From an uncultured Spiribacter sp. (lineage in GTDB: Bacteria > Pseudomonadota > Gammaproteobacteria > Nitrococcales > Nitrococcaceae), in NCBI GenBank assembly GCA_937884605.1, contig CALGDM010000005.1, forward strand, positions 124,001 through 188,000: 64,000 nucleotides of DNA, given 5' to 3'. Below, piece by piece: positions 9,097 through 20,525 of the stretch. Position numbers and translations under genes: made by a program. The notes beneath the pieces are model-generated. The model ran no database searches. It was not told the DNA's origin and worked only from the letters and a program-made list of their open reading frames with translations. The first letter of the stretch is position 1. Every line of letters begins with the position of its first letter.

Positions 9097-10266
9097 GTGG
9101 TCTCTGCGGTTCCGGCCATTCGGCTGTCGGCATTCTATCTGGCGTTTTTTGGCGTTCTGGGTGTGCTCTCCCCGTACTGGGGGCCCTACCTGAAAGCCCA
9201 GGGGTTCGACTCGGCGGCCATCGGTACGCTGATCGCGCTGATGCACGGCACCAAGATCATCGCGCCCAACCTCTGGGGCTGGGTGGCCGACCATACCGGC
9301 CATCGCATCCGGATCATCCGGTTAGCGGCCATCGGCGCGCTGATCTGCTTTTCGGGGGTGTTCGTGGCCGGCGGCAGCTTTGCCGCGATGGCGGTGGTGA
9401 TGATCGCGTTCAGCTTTTTCTGGCATGCCGCGATGCCCCAGTTCGAAGCCAACACAATGAACCATCTGGCCGGTCAGACTCATCGCTACCCGCGAATCCG
9501 GCTCTGGGGGACGGTGGGATTCATGCTCTCGGTACTGGCGGTGGGCGAGGGCATTGACCGGATCGGCGTGGGGATCGTCCCGGTGGTCCTGGTCGGGCTG
9601 TTCGCGGCGCTCAGTCTGGTCAGCCTCAGCGTGCCCCAGGCCGGGCAGGACGGCGACGCGGCCGACAGCCAAGGCTTGCTGGCAGTGCTGCGCCAGCCCC
9701 AGGTGTTCGGGCTGCTGATTGCCTGCTTTCTGCTGCAGGCAAGCCACGGGCCTTTCTACGCGTTCTACAGCATCTATCTGCAATCCCACGGCTACAGCGC
9801 GACCGCCATCGGGCTGCTCTGGTCGATTGGGTTGATCGCCGAAATCGGCGTGTTCCTGCTCATGCCGCGTTGGTTGCCGCGCTTCGGGCCGCGCCAGCTG
9901 CTGACGGTGGCAATGGTGCTGGGCGTGGTGCGCTGGCTGCTGGTGGCGCGGTTTCCCGAAGTCGCCGCCACCCAGGGCTTTGCCCAGCTGCTGCATGCCG
10001 CCACTTACGGGGTTTACCACGCCGCGGCCATCTCGCTGATCCACCGCTACTTTACCGGGGGACTGCAGGGCCGTGGCCAGGCCATTTACAGCAGCATGAC
10101 GTTCGGCGCCGGCGTGGCGCTGGGCAGTTTCGTGGCGGGCAGCCTGTGGGACAGCGCTGGTGGCGCCCAGACCTTCTATCTGGCGGCGGCACTGGCGGCG
10201 GTGGCGGCGGTGGTCGCCTTCAGCGTGGTCCCAGCCCGCGACCGGCTCTATGCGGCGCGCGCTTAA
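9097..10266 (+). CDS. MFS transporter, MFS_1-like (HcaT/YcaD type)
   Basis: 389 residues with about twelve predicted membrane helices, opening with FYLAFFGVLGVLSPYWGPYLKAQGF and the loop WGWVADHTGHRIRII, typical of the HcaT/nucleoside-symporter-like branch of the major facilitator family. The start is GTG at 9097, nine bases after aroC, with no clear Shine-Dalgarno sequence. The substrate is unknown; HcaT is linked to 3-phenylpropionate in E. coli but the assignment rarely transfers. Its stop codon overlaps the predicted -35 element of the leuC promoter. Confidence 0.85.
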   Translation: MVSAVPAIRLSAFYLAFFGVLGVLSPYWGPYLKAQGFDSAAIGTLIALMHGTKIIAPNLWGWVADHTGHRIRIIRLAAIGALICFSGVFVAGGSFAAMAVVMIAFSFFWHAAMPQFEANTMNHLAGQTHRYPRIRLWGTVGFMLSVLAVGEGIDRIGVGIVPVVLVGLFAALSLVSLSVPQAGQDGDAADSQGLLAVLRQPQVFGLLIACFLLQASHGPFYAFYSIYLQSHGYSATAIGLLWSIGLIAEIGVFLLMPRWLPRFGPRQLLTVAMVLGVVRWLLVARFPEVAATQGFAQLLHAATYGVYHAAAISLIHRYFTGGLQGRGQAIYSSMTFGAGVALGSFVAGSLWDSAGGAQTFYLAAALAAVAAVVAFSVVPARDRLYAARA

Positions 10267-10291
10267 CCGCTGCCAGCGGGCGGCGTATACT
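10263..10291 (+). promoter_or_regulatory. Predicted sigma70 promoter of the leuCDB run
   Basis: TTAACC at 10263-10268 (4/6 of the -35 consensus), a 17-base spacer and TATACT at 10286-10291 (5/6 of the -10 consensus). Transcription would start near 10298, leaving about 39 bases of leader before the leuC ATG. The -35 box overlaps the stop codon of the upstream transporter gene. No leader peptide or attenuator is seen. It is a prediction from consensus only. Confidence 0.55.
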
Positions 10292-10336
10292 GTTGACTGA
10301 CGAATACCAATCCGTACGGCCGGACAAGAGGATCTG

Positions 10337-11746
10337 ATGGGCGGTAAAACCCTCTACGACAAACTCTGGGATGCCCATGTCGTCCGCGACAATGGCGACG
10401 GGACGGCACTGCTGTATGTCGATCGCCAGCTCGTGCACGAGGTGACGTCGCCACAGGCCTTTGAGGGCCTGCGACTGGCCGATCGTCCCCTGTGGCGGGT
10501 CGACGCCAATCTGGCAGTGGTGGATCACAACGTCCCCACCACCGGGCGGGCCAATGGCATTGCTGATCCGATCTCGGCACTGCAGGTGGACACGCTCAGC
10601 CGCAATTGCCGCGAGTACGGCATCACCCAGTTCGGTCTGATGGATCGGCGTCAGGGCATTGTGCATATCATCGGCCCCGAGCAGGGCGCCACGCAGCCCG
10701 GCATGACCGTGGTCTGTGGTGACTCGCATACTTCCACTCATGGCGCACTCGGAGCGCTCGCGTTTGGTATCGGCACGTCCGAGGTCGAGCATGCGCTGGC
10801 CACCCAGACGGTGGTGCAGGCGCGCTCCAGGCGCATGTTGATCCGCGTGGATGGCCAGCCCGGTCCGGGCGTGACCGCCAAGGACATCATGCTGGCGATC
10901 ATCGGCAAGATCGGGACTGCCGGCGGCACCGGCTATGCCGTGGAGTATGGCGGCGAGGCCATTCGCTCGCTGCCCATGTCCGGGCGCATGACGATCTGCA
11001 ATATGTCCATCGAGGCCGGCGCGCGCTGCGGGATGGTGGCGGTGGACGACACCACCATCGAGTACGTCCGCGGTCGGCCCTACGCGCCGAGCGATGCGAT
11101 GTGGGACCAGGCGGAGGCCTACTGGCGGACGCTCGTCAGCGACGAGGACGCAGAGTTCGATCGGGTGGTCACGCTGGACGCCGCCGAGATCAAGCCGCAG
11201 GTCTCGTGGGGGACTTCGCCCGAAATGGTGGTCTCGGTGGATGGTGTGGTGCCGGACCCGGCCGACGAGCCCGATGAGACCCGACGCGCCGGCATGCAGC
11301 GGGCCCTGGAGTACATGGGGCTTACCCCTGGGACGCCGATGCGCGACATCCGGCCCGAAAAGATTTTCATCGGCTCGTGCACCAATGCCCGCATCGAGGA
11401 TCTGCGCGCGGCCGCCCGCATTCTGCGTGGCAAGCGCCTGGCGCGGGGCATCCGCGAGGCAATGGTGGTGCCGGGGTCCGGCCTGGTGAAGTGGCAGGCC
11501 GAGCAGGAGGGCCTGGATCAGGTGTTCAAGGAGGCCGGATTCGAGTGGCGGGACGCCGGCTGCTCGATGTGTCTGGGCATGAACCCGGATCGTCTGAGCC
11601 CCGGCGAGCGTTGCGCCTCGACCTCCAACCGCAACTTCGAGGGGCGGCAGGGCGGTGGCGGCCGGACCCATCTGGTCAGTCCCGAAATGGCGGCGGCGGT
11701 GGCCGTGGCCGGTCATTTTGTCGACGTCCGAGAGCTGGAGCAGTAG
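10337..11746 (+). CDS. leuC: 3-isopropylmalate dehydratase large subunit
   Basis: 469 residues, aconitase superfamily. With LeuD it isomerises 2-isopropylmalate to 3-isopropylmalate in leucine synthesis. The cluster-ligating cysteines are visible in [13 protein letters not shown] and [13 protein letters not shown], and [15 protein letters not shown] is the family signature. leuD starts three bases after the stop, then leuB, so the leucine genes are in enzymatic order apart from leuA, which is absent from the window. Confidence 0.97.
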   Translation: MGGKTLYDKLWDAHVVRDNGDGTALLYVDRQLVHEVTSPQAFEGLRLADRPLWRVDANLAVVDHNVPTTGRANGIADPISALQVDTLSRNCREYGITQFGLMDRRQGIVHIIGPEQGATQPGMTVVCGDSHTSTHGALGALAFGIGTSEVEHALATQTVVQARSRRMLIRVDGQPGPGVTAKDIMLAIIGKIGTAGGTGYAVEYGGEAIRSLPMSGRMTICNMSIEAGARCGMVAVDDTTIEYVRGRPYAPSDAMWDQAEAYWRTLVSDEDAEFDRVVTLDAAEIKPQVSWGTSPEMVVSVDGVVPDPADEPDETRRAGMQRALEYMGLTPGTPMRDIRPEKIFIGSCTNARIEDLRAAARILRGKRLARGIREAMVVPGSGLVKWQAEQEGLDQVFKEAGFEWRDAGCSMCLGMNPDRLSPGERCASTSNRNFEGRQGGGGRTHLVSPEMAAAVAVAGHFVDVRELEQ

Positions 11747-11749
11747 AGA

Positions 11750-12403
11750 ATGGAGCCATTGACCCGTGTCGAGGGCGTCGTCGCACCCCTCGATCGATCC
11801 AACGTGGATACCGACGCGATCATCCCCAAGCAGTTCCTGAAGTCGATTCACCGGACCGGATTCGGTCCCAATCTGTTCGATGAATGGCGCTACCGGGACG
11901 AGGGACAGCCGGGGCAGGACTGCAGCGATCGCCCGCTGAATCATGATTTCGTCCTCAATCAGCCGCGCTACCAGGACGCGCGCATTCTGCTGACCCGTAC
12001 CAATTTTGGCTGCGGGTCATCCCGGGAGCATGCCCCCTGGGCGCTTGCGGATTTTGGTTTTCGTGTGCTGATCGCCCCGAGCTTTGCCGATATCTTCTAC
12101 AACAATTGTTCAAAAAACGGCATTCTCCCGCTGACCCTGCCCGAGGAGACTGTCCAGAGCCTGTTCGAGGCGACCTGGGAGCAGCCCGGTTACACCCTGA
12201 CCGTCGATCTGCCGGCCCAGACGGTAACCACGCCGGATGGCACCCGGTATGGCTTCGAAATCGATCCGCACCGCAAGCACATGCTGGTGGAAGGGCTGGA
12301 TGAAATTGGCGTCACGCTGGAGCATGCCGATGAAATCCGCGCCTACGAGCAGCGCCAGCGCGCGGTCACCCCGTGGCTGTTCAGCGATGTCGAGGCCTCA
12401 TGA
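11750..12403 (+). CDS. leuD: 3-isopropylmalate dehydratase small subunit
   Basis: 217 residues, slightly longer than E. coli LeuD (201). It is the swivel domain that completes the active site of LeuC. Family motifs include [14 protein letters not shown] near the N-terminus and [14 protein letters not shown] near 85-98. It follows leuC by three bases and overlaps leuB by four (ATGA), indicating translational coupling. Confidence 0.97.
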   Translation: MEPLTRVEGVVAPLDRSNVDTDAIIPKQFLKSIHRTGFGPNLFDEWRYRDEGQPGQDCSDRPLNHDFVLNQPRYQDARILLTRTNFGCGSSREHAPWALADFGFRVLIAPSFADIFYNNCSKNGILPLTLPEETVQSLFEATWEQPGYTLTVDLPAQTVTTPDGTRYGFEIDPHRKHMLVEGLDEIGVTLEHADEIRAYEQRQRAVTPWLFSDVEAS

Positions 12404-13479
12404 CGCATCGAATCCTGTTACTGCCGGGCGATCATATCGGCCCCGAGATCATCGCCGAGGCGGATCGTCTGCTGCGGGCGCTGAGCGCGGATTTCGGTCT
12501 GGCGGCCGAGCTTGAATACGCCCATCTCGGCGGCTGCGCAGTGGACGCCGAAGGTGATCCGTTTCCCGCCACCACCCGGCAACGCGCGGAATCGGCGGAT
12601 GCGATCCTGCTGGGGGCCGTGGGCGGGCCGCAGTGGGATGATCTGCCGCGGGATCAGCGCCCTGAGACGGGCCTGCTGAAAATCCGCTCGACACTGGGGC
12701 TTTTCGCCAACCTGCGCCCCGCCATGCTGTTTCCCGAACTGGCGGGGGCGTCATCGCTGCGCCCCGAGGTGGTTGCCGGGCTGGATATCCTGATCGTGCG
12801 CGAGCTGGTCGGTGGCATCTACTTTGGCCAGCCGCGGGGGCTGAGGACCCGCGACGATGGCGTTCGAGAGGGTTTCAATACCCTTGTTTACGGCGCGGAC
12901 GAGATCGAGCGAATCGGTCATGCGGCGTTTCAGGCCGCGGCCCGTCGCGGCGGGCGGCTCTGCTCGGTGGACAAAGCCAATGTGCTGGAGTCGAGCGAAC
13001 TCTGGCGCGAGGTGATGACGGATCTTGCCGCGGACTATCCGCAGGTCGAGCTCAGTCACCTATATGTCGACAATGCCGCCATGCAGCTGGTGCGCGATCC
13101 CAATCAATTTGATGTCATCGTCACCGGCAATCTGTTCGGTGACGTGCTCTCGGACTGTGCCGCCATGCTGACCGGCTCCATCGGCATGCTGCCGTCGGCG
13201 TCGCTGGATGACCGCGGTCGGGGGCTCTACGAGCCGGTGCACGGCTCGGCGCCGGACATCGCGGGTCGCGGGCTGGCCAATCCGCTGGCGACTTTGCTGT
13301 CGGTGGCCATGATGCTGCGCCACAGCCTTGACGAAGGGGCGCTGGCGGACCGCGTCGAACAGGCCGTTGCCAGCGTGCTGGCCGACGGCTACCGCACCGC
13401 CGACCTGGCCACCGGCTCCGCGCAGCCGGTCGACACCCGGACCATGGGTGAGGCTGTCGTCAAGGCGCTTTATCACTAG
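12400..13479 (+). CDS. leuB: 3-isopropylmalate dehydrogenase
   Basis: 359 residues. It oxidatively decarboxylates 3-isopropylmalate with NAD+. Visible motifs are [11 protein letters not shown] at the N-terminus, [10 protein letters not shown] (substrate pocket) and the metal-binding [15 protein letters not shown] segment. The ATG at 12400 was chosen because it overlaps the leuD stop in an ATGA and starts directly at the conserved first strand; the frame is open nine codons further upstream. Confidence 0.97.
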   Translation: MTHRILLLPGDHIGPEIIAEADRLLRALSADFGLAAELEYAHLGGCAVDAEGDPFPATTRQRAESADAILLGAVGGPQWDDLPRDQRPETGLLKIRSTLGLFANLRPAMLFPELAGASSLRPEVVAGLDILIVRELVGGIYFGQPRGLRTRDDGVREGFNTLVYGADEIERIGHAAFQAAARRGGRLCSVDKANVLESSELWREVMTDLAADYPQVELSHLYVDNAAMQLVRDPNQFDVIVTGNLFGDVLSDCAAMLTGSIGMLPSASLDDRGRGLYEPVHGSAPDIAGRGLANPLATLLSVAMMLRHSLDEGALADRVEQAVASVLADGYRTADLATGSAQPVDTRTMGEAVVKALYH

Positions 13480-13508
13480 CGATCCATTCGAATTTTTCTG
13501 GGGGATTC

Positions 13509-14621
13509 ATGAACAAGGTAGGTTTGATCGGATGGCGCGGCATGGTGGGCTCGGTGCTCATGGACCGCATGCGCCGCGAGAATGACTTTGCCGATATCGA
13601 ACCGGTTTTCTTTTCCACGTCGCAGACCGGGCAGCCGGGCCCGGATGTTGGCAAACCGGTGCCGGCGCTGCGTGACGCGCATTCCATTGAAGCGCTCGCG
13701 GAAATGGACATCATCGTGACCTGCCAGGGTGGAGACTATACCGGCGCGGTCTATGACGATCTGCGCCGGACCGGCTGGAAGGGCTACTGGATCGACGCGG
13801 CTTCGACCCTGCGGATGGCCGAGGACAGCATGATCGTCCTGGATCCGGTCAATGCCGGCGTGATTCGCCAGGGGCTGGGCGAGGGTGTGCGCACCTTCGT
13901 CGGTGGCAACTGCACGGTCAGCCTCATGCTCATGGCCATCGGTGGGCTGCTGGACCACGATCTGGTCGAGTGGATCGCGCCGATGACCTATCAGGCGGCA
14001 TCGGGCTCCGGCGCTCAGCACATGCGCGAGCTGCTGCGCCAGATGGGCCATCTGCATGCGGCCGCGGGTACCCGCCTGGCGGATCCGGCGGGCGCGATTC
14101 TGGATATCGATCGCGATGTCAGCGAGGCGCTTCGCAGTGCCGAGTACCCGGCTGACCAGTTCGGCGTGCCGCTGGCCGGCAGCCTGATCCCCTGGATCGA
14201 CCGGGCCATGGACAGTGGCCAGAGCCGTGAGGAATGGAAAGCCGGGGTCGAGACCAACAAGATCCTCGGCCGGAAGGCGAATCCGCTGCCCATCGATGGC
14301 CTCTGTGTGCGGATCGGTGCGATGCGCTCGCATGCCCAGGCCCTGACCATCAAACTGCGGCGTGACGTACCAATGGCCGATATCGAGACGCTTCTGGCCG
14401 AGGCCAATGACTGGGTCCATGTGGTGCCGAACGAGCCCGCCGCCAGTCAGCAGCAGCTGACCCCGGCCGCGGTCAGCGGCGGTCTGGATATCCCGGTGGG
14501 GCGCCTGCGCAAGCTGGCGATGGGCGACGATTATCTGTCGGCCTTCACCGTTGGTGACCAGTTGCTCTGGGGGGCCGCGGAGCCGCTGCGACGGATGCTG
14601 CGGCTGCTGGTGGAGGACTGA
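13509..14621 (+). CDS. asd: Aspartate-semialdehyde dehydrogenase
   Basis: 370 residues, the long E. coli-type enzyme. It reduces aspartyl phosphate to aspartate semialdehyde, the branch point to lysine, diaminopimelate, threonine and methionine. [10 protein letters not shown] is the NADP-binding loop and C135 in [10 protein letters not shown] is the catalytic cysteine, at the same number as in E. coli. It follows leuB by 29 bases and shares one base with fimV (TGATG). Position between leuB and fimV/truA is conserved in Pseudomonas relatives. Confidence 0.97.
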   Translation: MNKVGLIGWRGMVGSVLMDRMRRENDFADIEPVFFSTSQTGQPGPDVGKPVPALRDAHSIEALAEMDIIVTCQGGDYTGAVYDDLRRTGWKGYWIDAASTLRMAEDSMIVLDPVNAGVIRQGLGEGVRTFVGGNCTVSLMLMAIGGLLDHDLVEWIAPMTYQAASGSGAQHMRELLRQMGHLHAAAGTRLADPAGAILDIDRDVSEALRSAEYPADQFGVPLAGSLIPWIDRAMDSGQSREEWKAGVETNKILGRKANPLPIDGLCVRIGAMRSHAQALTIKLRRDVPMADIETLLAEANDWVHVVPNEPAASQQQLTPAAVSGGLDIPVGRLRKLAMGDDYLSAFTVGDQLLWGAAEPLRRMLRLLVED

Positions 14622-16171
14622 TGCGCCCCGCGGTCGCCCTGGCGGGCCTGTTGCTGGTGGGCATGCCATCCGTGCAGGCCCTCGAACTGGGCGATCTGCA
14701 ACTGACTTCGACGCCGGACGAGCCACTGCGCGGACATATCGCCGTTCGTGAGACCGGGCCGATGGCGCTGGACAGACTGGAGGTGGGGCTAGCCAGCGAC
14801 CGGGATCACGCCCGCGCGGGGATCAATCCTGCCACGCTGCCACCGCGTCTGTCCCTCGAGCCCAGCGAGTCGCGGGCGGACCGAATACGCCTAACCACGG
14901 CGGCACCGACGGATCTCGCTGAGCCCGGCGGGACGCTGGAATTAATGGTTCGGTTGCGCTGGCCAGAGGGGCAGCTCCTGCGCCGTTACCGCATCGATAA
15001 CGATGCCGGGCGGCTGCAGGCGAGCCCGGCGTCGAGCGCCCGGTTTGGCCCGACTCGAGCCGGCGACACGCTGTACAGTCTGGCCCAGCAGCTGCGGCCA
15101 CGGACGGTGACCAACAACCAGATGATGCTCTCGTTGCTGGCACAAAACCCCACCAGCTTCAGCGCCGACAACGTCAATGCCCTCCAGCGCGATACTTACC
15201 TGTCTGTGCCGCGTGGCGAAGCGCTGCGGTTTCCGGACGAGGCAACGGCCACGGAACGGGTCCGCGCCCAGGGTCGAGCCTGGCAGGCCGGTGGCGCAAC
15301 CGGATCGGTTGCCGAGTCGGCTGCGTCTTCATTGGCAGCATCGTCGGCATCACCGGCACCGCGGCTCCAGCTGCTGCCGCCGGATCCGCGGCTTATCGGG
15401 GCCGGCGCCGATGGCGCCAGCGAGCGATTGAACGCGGCGCTCAAGCCGCTGGAGGCGCAGCTCGAGCGGCTCGAATCGTCCAATGCGGCGCTCAGCGAGC
15501 AAAACCGCTCGCTCCAGGCGACGCTCTCGCGGCTGGAGGCCGACCTGTCACGGCTCGAGGCGCAACGGGCGCAATCCCCGTCAGCGCCGACGCCACCGGC
15601 CGAGACACTGACCGCCGCCCAGGTAATGAGGTGGCTTGAGGCACAGGCCCGTACGGCACTCGCCAATCCGGTCATGACGCTGCGCCGACCGGGCGTGCAG
15701 TGGACGCTCGCGGCGACGGCGCTGGTGCTGATGTTGATCCTGCTGCGGCTTGTGCGGCGTCGCCGTGCTCGAGAAAACGCGGCCTCGGCAATGCCCAGAA
15801 GCTGGCGACCGGCGAGCGGGCGGGCCGACCGAGGTGTGGAGCCAACCGAGGGTTCACTGGGCGAGCCGCGGGTGCGCCCGCTGGATGATGCACCGGAGGA
15901 CCCCCTCGCCCAGGCCAGCGAGCGGATCGCCCATGGCCGGCTCGAGGCGGCCCAGTCGGTGCTCGATGAGGCCCTGGGAGAGGCACCGGACAGCATTGAT
16001 CTGCGCCTCAAGCTGCTGGACGTGCTGGCGATGCGGGGCGACCGATCCGGCTTCGAGGCCGAGGCGCATGTCCTCCGCGCCCAGCTCGACGATCCGGCGG
16101 ACGCGCGCTGGCAGCAGGTGGTACGCAAGGGACGGGAGCTGTCACCGGATCATCCGCTGTTCCAGTCATGA
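14621..16171 (+). CDS. fimV: FimV-like pilus assembly/polarity protein
   Basis: 516 residues. Order: signal peptide (cut after about residue 20, PSVQA), FimV N-terminal beta domain, a LysM-like segment (RAGDTLYSLAQQL to TYLSVP, near 145-190), a low-complexity Ala/Ser stretch, a coiled coil (about 270-320), one membrane helix (about 362-380) and a C-terminal FimV/TPR-like cytoplasmic domain (about 425-516). FimV proteins organise polar hubs and type IV pilus assembly. This copy is shorter than Pseudomonas FimV (over 900 residues), mainly in the acidic cytoplasmic part. Position between asd and truA is the classic location. A prepilin-like gene at 63687 hints that pili exist. Confidence 0.85.
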   Translation: MRPAVALAGLLLVGMPSVQALELGDLQLTSTPDEPLRGHIAVRETGPMALDRLEVGLASDRDHARAGINPATLPPRLSLEPSESRADRIRLTTAAPTDLAEPGGTLELMVRLRWPEGQLLRRYRIDNDAGRLQASPASSARFGPTRAGDTLYSLAQQLRPRTVTNNQMMLSLLAQNPTSFSADNVNALQRDTYLSVPRGEALRFPDEATATERVRAQGRAWQAGGATGSVAESAASSLAASSASPAPRLQLLPPDPRLIGAGADGASERLNAALKPLEAQLERLESSNAALSEQNRSLQATLSRLEADLSRLEAQRAQSPSAPTPPAETLTAAQVMRWLEAQARTALANPVMTLRRPGVQWTLAATALVLMLILLRLVRRRRARENAASAMPRSWRPASGRADRGVEPTEGSLGEPRVRPLDDAPEDPLAQASERIAHGRLEAAQSVLDEALGEAPDSIDLRLKLLDVLAMRGDRSGFEAEAHVLRAQLDDPADARWQQVVRKGRELSPDHPLFQS

Positions 16172-16968
16172 CCCGGATCGCGCTCGGCGTCGAGTATGAC
16201 GGCAGTGGCTATAGCGGCTGGCAGCGGCAGCACCATGCGGAGACTGTCCAGGCGCGCCTGGAGCAGGCCCTCAGCGCAGTTGCCTGCCACCCGGTGGTCA
16301 CCATGGCAGCCGGTCGGACGGATACCGGGGTGCATGCCTGTGAGCAGGTCGTGCATTTCGATACCCACGCAGAGCGCCCGGATCGGGCCTGGGTGCGGGG
16401 TGTCAATGCGCATCTGCCGGCGGACATTGGCGTGCGCTGGGTGGTGCAGTCGGTGAACGGGTTTGATGCCCGGCGCTCGGCGGAGTCGCGACGCTATCGC
16501 TACCTGCTGGTCGACCGGCCGACGCAGCCGGTGCTGCTGCGCAACCGGGTCGGCTGGACCTGGCGGTCGCTGGCGCTCGAGCCCATGCAGCAGGCGGCGA
16601 TGGCGCTGCTCGGTGAGCATGATTTCAGCAGTTTCCGCGCCGCTGCCTGTCAGTCCCGGCATCCACACCGCCGGGTCGACGCGCTTGATGTCGAACGCCG
16701 TGATGGCGTGATTGTTTTTGATATCCGCGCGAACGCCTTCCTGCATCATATGGTCCGAAACATCGTCGGGACGTTAATGCGGGTGGGTGCCGGTGATTAT
16801 CCTCCTGAGTGGGTGGAACAGGTTCTGGCGGCCAGGGATCGTCGTCGCGCGGGCGTCACGGCACCGGCCACCGGGCTTTATCTGGTGGCTGTGGACTACC
16901 CGGCACGGTTTGGCCTGCCGGTGCCACCCGACGGGCCGGTTTTTGCCCTTGCAAGGGGCGATGGGTAA
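16168..16968 (+). CDS. truA: tRNA pseudouridine(38-40) synthase
   Basis: 266 residues. It isomerises uridines 38-40 in the anticodon arm of many tRNAs. The catalytic aspartate is D52 in AAGRTDTGVHA. The conserved RANAFLHHMVRNIVG segment is present in the C-terminal half. It overlaps fimV by four bases (ATGA) and precedes trpF by three bases. Length and order (fimV-truA-trpF) are standard for gammaproteobacteria. Confidence 0.96.
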   Translation: MTRIALGVEYDGSGYSGWQRQHHAETVQARLEQALSAVACHPVVTMAAGRTDTGVHACEQVVHFDTHAERPDRAWVRGVNAHLPADIGVRWVVQSVNGFDARRSAESRRYRYLLVDRPTQPVLLRNRVGWTWRSLALEPMQQAAMALLGEHDFSSFRAAACQSRHPHRRVDALDVERRDGVIVFDIRANAFLHHMVRNIVGTLMRVGAGDYPPEWVEQVLAARDRRRAGVTAPATGLYLVAVDYPARFGLPVPPDGPVFALARGDG

Positions 16969-16971
16969 ACT

Positions 16972-17607
16972 GTGACTGTGCGTTGCCGGGTAAAAATTTG
17001 CGGCGTGACGCGGCCCGAGGACGCGGTCATGGCGGCAGAAGCCGGCGCCGACGCCATCGGGCTGGTGTTCTATCCGCCCAGCCGGCGCTGTGTCAGCGAG
17101 GCGCAGGCGGCCCGTATTGTCGCGGCCCTGCCGCCGCTGGTCAGTGCCGTGGGACTGTTTCTGGACGCCGATGCCGAGCAGGTCCGGCGCGTGAAATCGG
17201 CGGTTCCCCTGGACCTGCTGCAGTTTCACGGGCATGAGTCGGCAGCGTTCTGTGAACAGTTCGGCGATCGCTACATCAAGGCAGTCGGGATGGCGGGCGG
17301 CGATCCCTGGGCAGTCGCCCGCGAGCATCCGGACGCGGCCGGGCTGCTGCTCGACGGCCATCCGCCGGGCGCGGCCGGTGGCAGTGGCGAGGCCTTCGAC
17401 TGGCACCAGTCGCTGCCGGCCCGCCCCCGCATCATCGTGGCCGGTGGTCTTCGCGTCGATAATGTCGCCGAGGCCGTCGAAACCATTCGACCCTGGGGCG
17501 TCGACTGCAGCAGCGGCGTCGAGTCTGCCCCGGGGATCAAGGATCGGCGAAGTATCGCCGCCTTTATAGAAGAGGTCTATCGTGTCGAACGTCATTCAGG
17601 CGATTGA
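16972..17607 (+). CDS. trpF: Phosphoribosylanthranilate isomerase
   Basis: 211 residues, a single-domain TIM barrel, as in bacteria where TrpF is not fused to TrpC. It performs the Amadori rearrangement in tryptophan synthesis. The catalytic cysteine lies in [11 protein letters not shown] near the N-terminus, and [10 protein letters not shown] and the SSGVES phosphate-binding loop are visible toward the C-terminus. The start is GTG at 16972. The 3' end overlaps trpB by 26 bases. trpE, trpG, trpD and trpC are not in the window. Confidence 0.95.
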   Translation: MTVRCRVKICGVTRPEDAVMAAEAGADAIGLVFYPPSRRCVSEAQAARIVAALPPLVSAVGLFLDADAEQVRRVKSAVPLDLLQFHGHESAAFCEQFGDRYIKAVGMAGGDPWAVAREHPDAAGLLLDGHPPGAAGGSGEAFDWHQSLPARPRIIVAGGLRVDNVAEAVETIRPWGVDCSSGVESAPGIKDRRSIAAFIEEVYRVERHSGD

Positions 17608-18814
17608 AGCCCCCGTCGATTACGGCGAGTTCCCCGATCCGCTCGGGCATTTCGGTCCCTACGGTGGGCGGTTCGTGCCCGAGCTGCTCATGGCGCCGCT
17701 GGAAGAGCTGGCCGCCGCTTATGACCGCTTCCGGACCGATGCCGAATTCCAGGCCGAGCTCTACGCCGATCTGCAGTATTACGTCGGCCGGCCAACGCCG
17801 CTTTATTTCGCCAGGCACTGGACGGAGCGCGTCGGCGGGGCGCAGCTTTATTTAAAGCGCGAGGACCTCGATCACACCGGTGCGCACAAGATCAATAACA
17901 CCATGGGCCAGGCCTTGCTGGCGGTGCGCATGGGCAAGCGCCGGATCGTGGCCGAGACCGGCGCCGGTCAGCACGGGGTGGCAACGGCGGCGGTCTGCGC
18001 CCGGCTGGGGCTGGAGTGCATTGTTTACATGGGCGCCGAGGATGTCCGTCGGCAGTCGGTCAATGTGTACCGCATGCGCCTGATGGGCGCCCGCGTCGTG
18101 CCGGTGGACTCGGGGACGCGCACCCTTAAGGATGCCCTCAACGAGGCATTCCGGGACTGGGCGGCCAATGTCGATGACACGTTCTATATCATTGGCACCG
18201 TCGCCGGGCCGCATCCCTATCCGGAAATGGTCCGTGACTTTCAGGCGGTGATCGGCCGTGAGACCCGTGAACAGTGCCTCGAGCAGCACGGGCGGCTGCC
18301 CGATGCGCTGGTGGCCTGCGTGGGCGGTGGGTCGAATGCCATCGGCATGTTCCATCCGTTCCTGGGGGACACCGGTGTGGCCATCTACGGCGCCGAGGCC
18401 GGTGGCGAAGGCGTGGCCACCGAGCGCCACGCGGCGCCTCTGTCAGCCGGGCGCCCCGGGGTTCTGCATGGCAATCGCACCTATCTGATGGAAAACGCCG
18501 ACGGTCAGATCATGCCGACGCATTCGGTCTCGGCGGGTCTCGACTACCCGGGTGTCGGGCCCGAACATGCCTGGCTCAAGGACACCGGCCGGGTTCAGTA
18601 CGTGGCGGTGGACGACGACGATGCGCTTGCGGCATTCCACAATCTGGCGCAGCTCGAGGGGATTATCCCGGCGCTGGAAACCGCTCACGCAATCGCCTAT
18701 GCCGAAAAGCTGGCCGCGGACATGTCCTCCGATCAGATCATTGTCATTAATTGCTCAGGGCGCGGTGACAAGGACATCAACACCGTGGCCGAGGTAGAGG
18801 GGATGGACCTATGA
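17582..18814 (+). CDS. trpB: Tryptophan synthase beta chain
   Basis: 410 residues, PLP enzyme joining indole and serine. K103 in [13 protein letters not shown] forms the Schiff base; the phosphate-binding [10 protein letters not shown] loop and GRGDKD near the C-terminus are typical. The GTG start at 17582 lies inside trpF, with AGAGG about eight bases upstream; it gives the expected N-terminal extension before [11 protein letters not shown]. It overlaps trpA by four bases. Confidence 0.97.
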   Translation: MSNVIQAIEAPVDYGEFPDPLGHFGPYGGRFVPELLMAPLEELAAAYDRFRTDAEFQAELYADLQYYVGRPTPLYFARHWTERVGGAQLYLKREDLDHTGAHKINNTMGQALLAVRMGKRRIVAETGAGQHGVATAAVCARLGLECIVYMGAEDVRRQSVNVYRMRLMGARVVPVDSGTRTLKDALNEAFRDWAANVDDTFYIIGTVAGPHPYPEMVRDFQAVIGRETREQCLEQHGRLPDALVACVGGGSNAIGMFHPFLGDTGVAIYGAEAGGEGVATERHAAPLSAGRPGVLHGNRTYLMENADGQIMPTHSVSAGLDYPGVGPEHAWLKDTGRVQYVAVDDDDALAAFHNLAQLEGIIPALETAHAIAYAEKLAADMSSDQIIVINCSGRGDKDINTVAEVEGMDL

Positions 18815-19635
18815 GCCGGATTGGGCACCGCTTTGATCAGCGCCGCGCCGAGCAGCGCAAGACGCTGGTCACCTATCTGACCGGTGGCGACCCGCACCCG
18901 CAGGCCACGGTGCCGCTCATGCACCGGCTGGTGGATGCCGGCGCCGATGTCATCGAGGTGGGGATGCCGTTTTCCGATCCCATGGCGGACGGCCCGGTCA
19001 TTCAGTCGGCCTGCGACCGTGCGCTTGAGGGCGGAACCGGACTGCGCGGCGTGCTCGAGATGGTGCGCGACTTCCGCCGCACCGACAACGACACGCCGGT
19101 GGTGCTCATGGGCTATCTCAACCCCATCGAGCAGATTGGCTATCAGGCCTTTGCCCGGGATGCCGCTGCCGCCGGCGTGGACGGTGTTCTGACCGTTGAT
19201 CTGCCACCCGAGGAGGGCAGCGAGCTGGTCGAGGCACTGCTATCGCATTCGCTTGACCCGATCTGGCTGGTCGCGCCAACCACCCGCATGGAGCGTGTCA
19301 ATGCGATCTGCGGCCAGGCGAGCGGGTTTGTTTACTATGTCTCGCTCAAGGGGGTCACCGGCGCAGGCACTCTGGACGTGGATGACGTCGGCAGCCATGT
19401 AGACACCATCCGGCAGGCCACCCGGACGCCCGTGGGCGTTGGTTTTGGTGTGCGCAGCGGCCACGATGCCGCCCGCCTCGGGCAGGTTGCGGATGCCGTG
19501 GTGGTGGGTACCGCCATCGTGTCGCGGATCGCGGACAATGTGGGAGACGATGGGGCGATCGGTGACGCGGTCGAGGCCATCACCCGCGAGCTGCGCAGCG
19601 GCCTTGATACGCCGGTGGTGGAGGTGACGGATTGA
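18811..19635 (+). CDS. trpA: Tryptophan synthase alpha chain
   Basis: 274 residues, TIM barrel that cleaves indole-3-glycerol phosphate and channels indole to TrpB. Catalytic E49 ([11 protein letters not shown]) and D60 (MADGPVIQ) match the E. coli enzyme. It overlaps trpB at the start (ATGA) and accD at the end (TTGA), so all three are probably translated from one message. Confidence 0.97.
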   Translation: MSRIGHRFDQRRAEQRKTLVTYLTGGDPHPQATVPLMHRLVDAGADVIEVGMPFSDPMADGPVIQSACDRALEGGTGLRGVLEMVRDFRRTDNDTPVVLMGYLNPIEQIGYQAFARDAAAAGVDGVLTVDLPPEEGSELVEALLSHSLDPIWLVAPTTRMERVNAICGQASGFVYYVSLKGVTGAGTLDVDDVGSHVDTIRQATRTPVGVGFGVRSGHDAARLGQVADAVVVGTAIVSRIADNVGDDGAIGDAVEAITRELRSGLDTPVVEVTD

Positions 19636-20516
19636 GCTGGTTTGAAAAGCTCATGCCCTCGCGGATTCGCACCGAGGGCGGGCGCAGTCACAGCATTCCG
19701 GAAGGGCTCTGGACCAAGTGCGAGGCCTGCAATGCGGTGCTTTACCGGCCCGAGCTCGAGCGCAACCTCGAGGTCTGTCCCAAGTGCGATGCCCATATGC
19801 GCATCGGCGCACGGCGCCGGCTGGCGGTGTTCCTGGACGAAGCCGGACAGTCCGAAATCGGCGCCGACCTCCAGCCCGTTGACACCCTGCGGTTCAAGGA
19901 TTCCAAACGCTACAAGGATCGGCTGAGCCAGGCGCAGCGCACCACCGGCGAGCGGGATGCGCTGGTGGCCATGCGGGGCACGTTGATGGATCAGCCGGTG
20001 GTGGCCGTGGCGTTCGAGTTTCGTTTCATGGGAGGGTCAATGGGGGCCGTGGTCGGGGAGCGCTTCGTGCGCGCCGCCGAGCAGGCCCGCGAGACGGGCT
20101 GTCCGCTGGTGTGCTTCAGCGCCAGCGGCGGTGCGCGCATGCAGGAGGCACTGCTCTCGCTCATGCAGATGGCCAAGACCAGCGCTGCCCTGAAGCGGCT
20201 CTCCGATGCCGGTGTCCCGTTTGTCAGCGTCCTCACCGATCCGACCATGGGGGGCGTGTCCGCGAGTCTGGCAACTCTGGGCGATGTCATCGTTGCCGAA
20301 CCGGGCGCGTTGATCGGCTTTGCCGGCCCCCGGGTCATCGAGCAGACCGTTCGCGAGACCCTCCCCGAGGGGTTTCAGCGCAGCGAATTCCTGCTTGAGC
20401 ACGGCGCAGTCGATCGGATCATCGACCGCCGCGAGCAGCGCGTGCGGATTGCCTCACTGCTGGCAATGCTGACCCACGCCCCGGCGCCCCGGCAGGCCGC
20501 CGCCACTCCGGGCTGA
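19632..20516 (+). CDS. accD: Acetyl-CoA carboxylase carboxyltransferase subunit beta
   Basis: 294 residues. AccD forms the carboxyltransferase with AccA and makes malonyl-CoA for fatty acids. The N-terminal zinc ribbon uses C30, C33, C49 and C52 (KCEAC and CPKC); the crotonase-fold domain follows, with the [12 protein letters not shown] oxyanion segment. The start is TTG at 19632, overlapping the trpA stop; it gives the conserved [13 protein letters not shown]-terminus, so I prefer it over any later codon. Confidence 0.97.
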   Translation: MSWFEKLMPSRIRTEGGRSHSIPEGLWTKCEACNAVLYRPELERNLEVCPKCDAHMRIGARRRLAVFLDEAGQSEIGADLQPVDTLRFKDSKRYKDRLSQAQRTTGERDALVAMRGTLMDQPVVAVAFEFRFMGGSMGAVVGERFVRAAEQARETGCPLVCFSASGGARMQEALLSLMQMAKTSAALKRLSDAGVPFVSVLTDPTMGGVSASLATLGDVIVAEPGALIGFAGPRVIEQTVRETLPEGFQRSEFLLEHGAVDRIIDRREQRVRIASLLAMLTHAPAPRQAAATPG

Positions 20517-20525
20517 TCGACCCCC